Source of the DNA: Pseudevernia furfuracea | Lineage: Eukaryota; Ascomycota; Lecanoromycetes; Lecanorales; Parmeliaceae | Direction: 5' to 3' | NCBI GenBank assembly: GCA_022315425.1 | Contig: JAIUPT010000040.1 | Location: forward strand, 434,001-498,000 | Length of the DNA: 64,000 nt | Part shown: one piece after another, positions 56,301 to 64,000 of the stretch | How the letters are laid out: the number at the start of each line of letters is the position of its first letter | Position numbering within the stretch: position 1 is the stretch's first letter | Notes under the pieces: generated by a model | The model's database searches: none | Told to the model about the DNA's origin: nothing | What the model saw: the letters and a program-made list of their open reading frames with translations, nothing else | Translations under genes and position numbers: made by a program

Positions 56301-57245
56301 GTAGTGAGATGTGTTGTGAAGGGAAAGGAGGGAGAGGGAAGATCTTGAAGAGTGAAGGCAGTGGCCGTGAATCTCATGCGTTGCTTCTCGTCGTTTTTTG
56401 AAGTGGAGTTGGAGGCGCATTACTCTCTGCATGGCGATTGAGAAGATGCCCTTGCTGTGACATAGTGAACTGATGCTGTTGTACCGGAATTGCCCCAAAC
56501 ATCAATGTCAACCGAGTGAAGCTTCTTCGCTGTGGCAGGCAAGTTGTTAGAAGGTGCAGTCTACTGTTCTGGCGCATTGACGTTGTTTATTTCCACGTCG
56601 AGTTTGGGGATCATTCACAAGTAAGAATTACTGCAGCTTGAGCGGCAAATAACGAAAAATTTCTCCTCGTTGCTGTGAGCTTATCGATATTTGGGTGGTC
56701 TATTGCTTTGACAGCCACTACAGTATCTTTGGTACCTCGCTCGCCTCGCGACTCTCGCCCCGCCCTTTATGGTACCTCCGTACTCACAACCCTTGCGAAT
56801 GCTTGAATACAACACACAACACACCTACACAGACTTCCAACATAGTGAATAACATGTAGTATATATTAGATAACAGTGTATGTGGCAACTAGTACTTCGT
56901 TCGACTCTTATGATTCTAAGGCCGTCCGAATCGAAACGTTTGAGTACATATTCATCAAGATATAAGGAATACAAGAATTCAAATTTTCGTGGAGAGGATT
57001 TCAAAAATTGAAGTCAATCATGAATAAATTTAATATTTGATGCAAGAATTGAAATACTGATTTCTGTAAACACCATCATGTGACATATACTCGTTAGTAC
57101 TAGAAAGTCGTAACATGAAAAATTGGAAAGAATAAGTATATTATGAAGCGCAGAACAAGAACGATTCTGAAATTTAAAGGTGGTGCAAGGATAGAAAGAA
57201 TATATGGGGATAATTAATCAGAAAAGCAAAAACAAGAACAGGAAC
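56301..57245. other. A/T-rich intergenic region
   Basis: No protein gene is supported. The part from 56940 to 57240 is markedly A/T-rich and includes the Pol III terminator of the minus-strand tRNA gene. Confidence 0.55.
57228..57232 (-). terminator. Pol III terminator of the tRNA-Ile gene
   Basis: Five T in a row on the minus strand, 14 bases after the tRNA 3' end, with a second run of four T (57222-57225) behind it. This fits RNA polymerase III termination. Confidence 0.75.
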
Positions 57246-57386
57246 TGGTCAATGAGGGGGTCGAACCCTCGACTTCGGCGTGACAATATTACATATTAGC
57301 ACTAGCGCACTGTTAGTAAGTAAATCATGCATACCAGAGATAGTTTCAAGACATACCCGCACTCTAACCAACTGAGTTAATCGACC
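57246..57386 (-). tRNA. tRNA-Ile(AAU) gene with two insertions
   Basis: On the minus strand the ends form a 7-bp acceptor stem (GGTCGAT with ATTGACC, discriminator A). There is a D arm (ACTC, loop AGTTGGTTA, GAGT) and a T arm (GAGGG, TTCGACC, CCCTC). The A box and B box (GGTTCGACCCC) are present and a T run follows. The 141-bp gene becomes a regular 74-nt cloverleaf only if two pieces are removed: 55 nt at 57302-57356, and 12 nt at 57282-57293. The anticodon stem is then CGGTG with CGCCG (one G-U pair) and the loop is CTAATAA, giving anticodon AAU (isoleucine). The 12-nt piece sits after position 37, the normal place for a nuclear tRNA intron, and contains ATATT complementary to the anticodon region. 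The 55-nt piece sits between the third and fourth pairs of the anticodon stem, which is not a known eukaryotic tRNA intron position. The gene may be functional by an unusual route or be a dead copy. Confidence 0.8.
57302..57356 (-). other. Spliceosomal-intron-like insertion inside the tRNA anticodon stem
   Basis: Reading the minus strand, this piece begins GTATGT (57351-57356), carries a perfect TACTAAC branch-point sequence (57312-57318) and ends CTAG (57302-57305), ten bases after the branch-point motif. Its exact removal restores the tRNA stem. A six-base direct repeat, AGTGCG, occurs just before it (57358-57363) and inside its 3' end (57306-57311), which may be a trace of how it was inserted. 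Confidence 0.7.
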
Positions 57387-57578
57387 ATGGTTTGAGGTTT
57401 GCTAGATAGGTATAAGTACTAAATAAACGTGCTCAGTCCCAGTAACCTGTGGTGCCTTAATTTTTATGTGTATGACTTTCTTTGGGGGAAAACCTAAAAA
57501 CTTAAAGAATACCTTATGAATCGCACCACCCCCTTCCTTCTCCAACCCTTCTGAAGTCCCAATCAGCCATTGGCCAAT

Positions 57579-58721
57579 ATGACCAATCCCAGACCCTCCA
57601 AACTCCCCAGCTCCGTCCTCGTGATCGGTGGTTGTGGGTTCCTGGGCAGCCACATCGTCTCGCAACTCCTAGAACCTTCAACCTCCAAAGTATCCGTTCT
57701 CGATCTCCGGACAACAAACAACCGCCTCCCTGGCGCCTCCTACTACGATGCCGACATCACATCTCCCGAAGCTGTTCGTTCAGTATTGGAGAAAGTCAGA
57801 CCCCAGATAATCATACACACGGCCTCGCCGACTGCCGTGCAAGACAATGCCAGCGCGGCGCAAAAGAAGGGGGCTAAGGCTCTCTACAATAAGGTCAATG
57901 TTGGAGGAAGTAGGACTTTAGTCGAGCAAGCGGGGAAGATTGGTTGTGTAAAAGCTTTTGTGTATACGTCGACTGCGTCTGTGATACATGATGGGCACAG
58001 CGACCTCATCAATGCCGACGAGCGATGGCCTGTTCTACGCGCACCGAAACAGAAGGAAGCCTACGCTGAGTCTAAAGGCACAGCGGAGGAGTTGGTGCTT
58101 GCTGCAAACCGGAAATATGGCGATATGCTCACCATTGCGTTACGACCCGCTGGGATATTTGGGGAGGGGGATGTGCAGTTGATACCTAATCTCCTACTGG
58201 CGTATAAGAAGGGGCAGACGAGATTCCAACTGGGAGGAAATGAGAATCTTTTCGATTTCACATACGTGGGAAACGTGGCATACGCGCATATACTAGCTGC
58301 AGTGGCACTGATGGATACGCATGCCCTCACAACACAACCACTGGATCACGAAAAGGTAGATGGAGAAGCCTTCTTCATCACCAACGCACAACCCCTCTAT
58401 TTCTGGGATTTTGCCCACATGGTGTGGAGAGCTGCAGGAGATCAAACGACTCCGGAGCAGGTCTGGGTAATTGACAAAGGGGTGGGACTGCAATTGGCGA
58501 CGATCGTTGAATGGTTGTTCTGGCTTGCAGGGGGCCGAACGCCAAATTTGACGAGGCAGAAGGTGCAATTCAGTTGTATGACGAGGTTCTATTGTGTGGA
58601 CAAGGCGAGGAAACTGTTGGGATATGGGCCGAGGTGGGGAATGGAGGAGGCTATAGTGAGGACGGTGAAGTGGTTCCAGGAGAAGGATGCGAAGGATGGG
58701 TTTGAGAAAAAGGCGCAATAG
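57579..58721 (+). CDS. erg26: ERG26, sterol-4-alpha-carboxylate 3-dehydrogenase (decarboxylating)
   Basis: Single exon, 380 residues from the ATG at 57579 (MTNPRPSKLPSSV). The enzyme oxidises and decarboxylates 4-alpha-carboxysterols in the C-4 demethylation step of ergosterol synthesis, on the ER with ERG25, ERG27 and ERG28. Seen: the NAD-binding motif VIGGCGFLGSHIV at about residues 13-25, the acidic residue VLDLR after the second strand, the conserved HTASP, the catalytic serine region VYTSTASVIHDG, the YxxxK pair in YAESKGTAE, and LRPAGIFGEGD after it. A C-terminal hydrophobic stretch (LQLATIVEWLFWLAGG) may provide membrane attachment. The family's DFTYVGNVAYAH and FYCVDKARKLLGY blocks are intact. 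The start codon lies only 193 bases from the divergent tRNA gene, so the promoter is short. Confidence 0.92.
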   Translation: MTNPRPSKLPSSVLVIGGCGFLGSHIVSQLLEPSTSKVSVLDLRTTNNRLPGASYYDADITSPEAVRSVLEKVRPQIIIHTASPTAVQDNASAAQKKGAKALYNKVNVGGSRTLVEQAGKIGCVKAFVYTSTASVIHDGHSDLINADERWPVLRAPKQKEAYAESKGTAEELVLAANRKYGDMLTIALRPAGIFGEGDVQLIPNLLLAYKKGQTRFQLGGNENLFDFTYVGNVAYAHILAAVALMDTHALTTQPLDHEKVDGEAFFITNAQPLYFWDFAHMVWRAAGDQTTPEQVWVIDKGVGLQLATIVEWLFWLAGGRTPNLTRQKVQFSCMTRFYCVDKARKLLGYGPRWGMEEAIVRTVKWFQEKDAKDGFEKKAQ

Positions 58722-60178
58722 TAATGAAACAGGGAGGAGGGTGATATTGCTGTACCATAGTGCTAAGTGGCTGTACCATAACGGTGAAAAGTTGCTTGGT
58801 TGTCAAGACACGTCAGTCTTGGTAATCAGATAGATTAGCAGCAGATTGTTGTAGCAATTTTTAGTGAAAAGCTACACAACAGGGAAGAGCGGAGGCTCGT
58901 TACGGTTCCATGGGACTATTTTTGGCTCGTGACCTGGTCTTCCGATACCAACGACCGCCTCTGCCGACTTACAGCATCTGTGTTGCAGGTAAATATGAAA
59001 GCTGAGTACTTTAAGAACAAAGCAGATGTGTGATGAATAGCCACTAATATTGTCTGAGATTTGATACTACTTCGGCATCTTCAGTGCACCAACAACTCCT
59101 CGAAGTCTGACTGCCTATCTTCAAGTTCCTGTGTACCTACTTTGTCAAAGATTGAAGCTGTAGACGTCCATTCCTTTACCAACTTTACCCCACACAACCC
59201 AAAACTCTCACTACTGCAGATTGGCGGTGCATTAGTGCCTACTCTCACCGTCTAAGCGCTTGCTATCTTTTCGGTTCTTCTGGGCATGCTAACCATTAAT
59301 ATTAATATTAGACGGAGACTTTGGGAGTCATTTGACGTTTTAGATGCGCTGGCCTTGGTGTGACTGTGAGTCTGTGAGGGAATCAAGGGACGGGAGCGTC
59401 CTATCTTTTGGGGCGTGTATATTTTAGGGAACGAATGACGGACTCGGAGATTCTGAACGCTGGGTGGGAACGAGGGAATGACAACAATGACAAAAATGAC
59501 GAAAGGTGGGGATCGCCCTGTCCCTGGGACTCGAAGAATGCATGGCGAAACAAGCAGCTGCAGGACATCATCATTATTTGATTTGAAGCTTTTTGTACGT
59601 CTATATACGCGAAGTAGATGTAGATGTAAGTTGTAACCTCTCTTGAAAATACTTGACACACTGGAATGTGTCAAGCTGATCCTGCCGTGCGTACACCACG
59701 TAGGGCGTACCGAGGGACCTGATTTTAACTTTACACTAGTTGCTGCTGTAAAGTACCAAGTGACCCAAGCCAAGCCCGCGCTTTTTTCCCCCTCCCCCAA
59801 GCGACGCTGACTTTTTACTTTTACACGCAACACTACCGCGCCCATCTTCTCTCGACAGCATCCTTTCATGTAAATTACTAAATAGTCCGCTTTTTCTACA
59901 CCAAGGTGTCCAGCAATGCCGTACAAAGAGCTCCGTTGAGCCATTGGCGTCGAGGAGAGCGTGTCCTCTTTCATGTACCCGTCCGTGCCTCAAAGAAAAT
60001 TCATAGCCCACCTTCAACAAAAAATACGCCAACACGCTTCTCAGCAATTCCTACAGCTTTAGCTGCCAACATGCTTCACCAATACCACCGCTAACGTGAC
60101 GAGCCCTGGAGTATCAAAAAACAAGCCCTCCGGGGCTCTCTGGGCAGTTCGCCTTCCAAGACCCTGGCACTGTACAAG
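58722..60178. other. Intergenic region upstream of rim15, no supported gene
   Basis: A 240-codon minus-strand open frame (59252-59974) has no domain, composition bias or homologue I recognise and is not called. The plus strand next to 60178 is probably the long leader, or possibly an unseen first exon, of rim15. Confidence 0.5.
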
Positions 60179-63100
60179 ATGCCCGCAGACGAGGGCACCA
60201 AACAACCAGCTCTTGCTCCACCTGCAGTCACAGCTATTCGGGAGCAAGGTACGAGAGAGCGGGTGCCCATGGAGCGGACACACAGCATGGACATGAGAAG
60301 TGAACGTGAGGATCTCAAAGCAGCGGCTGAGCAATCTCTCAATGTCATACTCGATCTTGGACTGGATGGGACAATACGTTGGGTTAGCCCTTCCTGGAGG
60401 GACGTCGTGGGCACGCCTGTCGAATCTGTCAAGAACAAGTCCATTGTAGATATCTTGCTATCGAACAGAGACGGCTTTGCCAACGCTGTCCAGTCAATGA
60501 AGGAGGACGATTCCAAGAGTCGGGTCATACGATTTCAGGTGCACAGGGGGCCTTTCTCGGTGCTAAAGCAAAACATTGAGCGCGATAAAGAGATGTTGGA
60601 TGGGGACAACGCCGAAGATGACGCTGAACACGAGGGGCAGATATTGAACCTGGAGGGCCAGGGAATCATGGTCTACGATAGATCATCCGATGGGGAAGGT
60701 CATGTAAGATGATCGAGAATAGCTTTCCTCTTTTAAATCTAAGCTGATGTTAATCTAGACTATGTGGATGCTGCGCCCCTCCAATCCACCGAGAGAAATC
60801 ACGATCGACCTCCCAGAACTTCTTGTCGAGTCACTCGGTCTCGGAGCCGAGATCTTGGCCCATTACCTCACACGCCTGGCAGAATCAGGAGCGAATGACC
60901 CAGAGAACCACCCACCCCCTCTTCCAGTTCTATGCCGGATTTGCGAGCGTCAAATAACGCCTTGGTGGTTTGAGAAACACTCGGAGGGTTGTACCCAGGA
61001 ATATCGTGCGGAAGAAGCAGTCACACTCGCTCAGGAAGCTCTTGTAGCCCATCGGCCGGCCATTGTCAAAGTCCTGGATGCACTCGATCCTGAAACACGT
61101 CAAAGCCGATCGGTCCCTGGAGAATCAGGCCCACACGCTACACTGCCCGAATACAAAGGCCTACCTATTGGGCCATCACCATCTTCATCAGGGACGGACT
61201 CCGGCAGAGCCTCTCCTGCTATGCCCTCACGATCACGCGATTCATCCAGTTCTGGTCTGGGCCACGGCCACGTTCGCGTAAAGTCTTTCACTGTTCGCCG
61301 TCCATTGTACCGAGTTGCGGAGCTAATCATTGATCTGTGCGATACTGCCATGGCCATCAATACGCCAGCAATCAAAGAAAACAGAACTCAAGCTGATGCC
61401 GATGGGGATATCAGGACCCAGTCCCCTCATTCGGAATCATTAATCTCGCAAATTTTGCAATGGTCGAGTCCCAGTGCTAGTACCCTAGAGCATGAGCAAG
61501 GTCTCGCCGCTCTGACTGCAGATACGGAAAATCTTGCCCGTGCTAAAGTGGAGGCTGTCCTGCGCCATCGAGAGATCATCGAATATGCGGAGCGAATTCG
61601 CGTGGAGTTCAATTCACTTGTCCTTGACTGCATAGACGCTGCGATGCAGAAGGCAAAGAAAATCAAGGAAGGCCAATTGAGTGATTCGTCCGAAGAAGAG
61701 AACGAGGAAGAAGCACAAACACCTGCTGCTCACGAATCTTCTTTTCCCACGGACGCGTATGACGGGACTTCATCCATGGCTTCCGCTCTACGAAATGCCT
61801 CGGATCCATCGATGGCATCTCAATTTGCACGGAGACCGTCCTCGTCTGTAGCAGCATCGTCCAGGTCCAGCAGTCCTGTGGAATGTCCAACGCCACGATC
61901 CCATAAGAACAGCATCTCATTTCTTGGCAGGTCAGACTCTATCAGCAAGCGTGTCTCTTTGCACTTGGGGAGTGACGCTGGAGATAGCGATAGCAATACG
62001 TCTCATTCCATGCTTGTCGGGGGCAGGCGAGCTCAATCGCCCAGCTCAGATCTTGCCTTGGCGAGATCAGCAAGTTCAGGCGAAAGGAAACGCAGAAGTC
62101 TCAGGCTGCCTAATATGCCATCCCCACATCGGCAACCTTCTCCAGGACGAATGCCTCCGCCATCATCGCCATTGAGGATTCCGAAGCCCCGACTTCCCTT
62201 CGGCGAAGATACAGTGCCTTCTCTGCCTTCCCCTGTGACATCTCCCCCCCTCTCGAGCACCGAGGTGTCATCGCCAGTCGTTCCTGCGCATCAACATCGC
62301 CGTCAATCCTCAGCGGCGTCATCAGCGGCCGATTTCACAAAACCTCCGATCTCTCCAAAGCTTGCAGGGCTTAGCCAGCCACCAGCGCGAGCTGTGCCAA
62401 CATCCATCAAAGATTTCGAAATTATCAAACCAATCAGCAAGGGTGCCTTTGGCAGCGTGTACCTTTCGAAAAAGAAGTCTACAGGGGATTACTTTGCAAT
62501 CAAAGTTCTGAGAAAGGCAGACATGGTTGCAAAGAATCAGGTCACGAACGTCAAAGCGGAGCGGGCCATAATGATGTGGCAGGGCGAAAGCGAATTCGTA
62601 GCCAAGCTCTACTGGACTTTCTCGAGCAAAGACTACCTCTTCCTTGTTATGGAGTATCTGAACGGCGGCGATTGTGCAGCTTTGGTTAAAGTGCTTGGAG
62701 GCCTGCCGGAAGACTGGGCTAAAAAGTACATGGCAGAGGTGGTGCTAGGGATCGAGCATCTGCACAGCCGTGGCATTGTTCATCGTGACTTGAAGCCAGA
62801 CAACCTTCTCATTGATCAGAAAGGCCATCTCAAACTTACAGATTTCGGTTTGTCACGGATGGGGCTTATCGGTCGTCAGAAGCGCGCACTCAAGAGTCCA
62901 AACCAGTCTACTCCAGATCTGCTTAAATATGGGCCCTTTGCACGCGCCACGTCGATGACTTCCTCCCGATCTGCTTCTTTTGATCTACAAGGTGGCCACT
63001 CGCCTCAGTCAACCCCAGTAATGACGCCAGACTTGGCAGGGTCCGTTGGACAGCCATCCTACTTCAGCCTGAACCGTGATACTGTACTTGGAAGAGAGCA

Positions 63101-64000
63101 TTCGAGGAGAAAGTCAGGGTATCGAAGTGATAGTGGCAACAGCGACACCTTCAACGCACTGTTCAGAAACTTCTCTCTGAACGATGAGACCTCCCAGCGG
63201 GGAGCCCCGATTGAAGAGGAGACCCACAGCGAAGGTGAAGGATCTCCAGATCCATACGTACTGCGGCCTATCATTAGCAATTTCAGCGCTGGCCAGCCTG
63301 AAACTCCACCACAGAACAGCATGCTGCCTCCTCCAATGGCTTTGTTCGACCCGGAAGACCAGAATCGAAGATTCGTAGGGACTCCGGATTATCTTGCGCC
63401 AGAGACCATCAACGGACTAGGCCAGGATGAAATGAGTGATTGGTGGTCTTTGGGATGCATCCTATTCGAGTTTATATACGGTTATCCTCCATTCCATGGC
63501 GATACGCCCGAGAAAGTTTTTGAGAACATCCTCGCTCGTAAGATCGATTGGCCCGAAGATGAAGACTCTCCAGTATCGGAAGACGCTAAAGATCTCATGA
63601 TAAAACTTATGACCATCGAGTCGAAGGATCGTCTTGGTGCGAACATGGCGGAAAAGTACTCGTCCGGTGGGGAGGAAATCCGTCAGCATCCATGGTTCAA
63701 TGGAATGAAATGGGAAACATTACTTGAAGATGAGGCTCAATTCATTCCGGCCCCAGAGAATCCAGAGGATACTGAATACTTTGACGCGAGGGGTGCTACT
63801 CTACAGACATTCACAGAAGAAATGGAAGCTCAAGGAACATCGCCCGTTGTCACTCCAGGGGCTGCAGACTACCCTGATAGGCCTCATGACGCCCTTTCGC
63901 GCGTCCGGAACCAAGTCAACTCGTTAAAGCGAGGTTTGATGCCGCTTCACATACCTGCCCACGTTCGAGATGGTCGTAGCAGAAGACTTAGCGAGCCCGT
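60179..64000 (+). CDS. rim15: RIM15-type PAS/AGC protein kinase (3' end outside window)
   Basis: Exon 1 is 60179-60703; the intron 60704-60758 has a GTAAGA donor and ATCTAG acceptor; exon 2 runs open from 60759 to the right edge (1,255 residues visible). The ATG at 60179 is the best visible start, but the frame is open back to 60095, so an upstream exon is possible. RIM15 integrates TOR, PKA and cell-cycle signals to drive quiescence, stress response and sporulation, acting on Igo/endosulfine proteins. Seen: a PAS domain at about 50-125 (ILDLGLDGTIRWVSPSWRDV), a C2HC-type zinc motif (CRICERQITPWWFEKH), a long Ser-rich linker, and the kinase from about 727: GAFGSVY loop, AIKVL lysine, HRDLKPDN, DFGLS (~871), GTPDYLAPE (~1049). 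About 175 residues separate DFG from GTPD, the insertion typical of RIM15/Greatwall kinases. The AGC tail and receiver domain would lie beyond the window. Confidence 0.95.

Noticed and set aside
57246..57386. Reading the tRNA as a contiguous 5' half with anticodon GUC (Asp) or UGA (Ser)
   Set aside because: Neither gives a paired anticodon stem with the 3' half, and a purine is missing at position 37 for GUC; the Ser reading would also need a long variable arm. Only the Ile(AAU) reading restores all stems.
59252..59974. 240-codon minus-strand open frame upstream of rim15
   Set aside because: No domain, signal peptide or codon pattern; low-complexity Ser/Thr/Lys content; overlaps several equally long frames in a promoter region.
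1..64000. Search for transposons, CRISPR arrays, rRNA genes or a secondary-metabolite cluster
   Set aside because: No terminal repeats with a transposase or reverse-transcriptase frame, no regular spacer array, no rRNA, and no backbone PKS, NRPS or terpene enzyme is present.

Overview
This window is nuclear DNA from a filamentous ascomycete (Pezizomycotina; Dothideomycetes is possible but cannot be shown from this window alone). Genes on both strands are interrupted by 46-200 nt spliceosomal introns with GTANGT donors, CTAAC/CTGAC-type branch points and (C/T)AG acceptors. Start codons often sit in a good Kozak context (CACCATG, GCCATGG). Gene density is about one per 3-4 kb. The protein set is typically fungal: PEX5, LRG1, Unc104/UncA kinesin-3, RIM15, ERG26 and Ars2/Pir2. 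I see no bacterial features, CRISPR array, rRNA or recognisable transposon. Gene models below were built by joining exons so that phase is preserved and family motifs are continuous; all come from sequence reading, with no transcript data.

Layout. 0-10 kb: C-terminal part of PEX5 (cut by the left edge), a small secreted cysteine-containing protein, a Tpa1/Ofd1-type 2-oxoglutarate oxygenase, and a tandem pair of F-box-like paralogues. 10.9-13.9 kb: a long gene-poor stretch. 13.9-18.1 kb: a bHLH regulator and a low-specificity threonine aldolase. 20.2-26.1 kb: a Pro/Ser-rich protein of unknown function, convergent with the LIM/RhoGAP gene lrg1 on the minus strand. 27.4-31.9 kb: an eight-exon gene with two UBC domains, then a GT34 mannosyltransferase. 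33-36.7 kb: a large single-pass membrane protein. 37.7-42.8 kb: a TspO/MBR protein (minus), a degenerate minisatellite, and an Ars2/Pir2 homologue. 43.7-46.4 kb: a short-chain dehydrogenase and a probably frameshifted 2EXR-like gene. 46.7-55.1 kb: a PX/DUF3818 protein (yeast YPR097W/LEC1 type, minus) head-to-head with a kinesin-3 gene. 55.6-58.7 kb: a MAPEG protein, a tRNA-Ile(AAU) gene with two insertions, and erg26. 60.2 kb to the right edge: the RIM15 kinase, cut by the window end.

The genes are mostly unlinked housekeeping functions: peroxisome import, ergosterol synthesis, Rho1 signalling, vesicle transport, RNA surveillance, nutrient/quiescence signalling and protein glycosylation. Nothing looks like a biosynthetic cluster or a defence island.

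The most unusual element is the tRNA-Ile gene at 57.3 kb. Its anticodon stem is interrupted by 55 nt carrying a textbook spliceosomal donor, branch point and acceptor, in addition to a short canonical-position tRNA intron. Second is the double-UBC gene with a 12-nt microexon beside its first catalytic cysteine.
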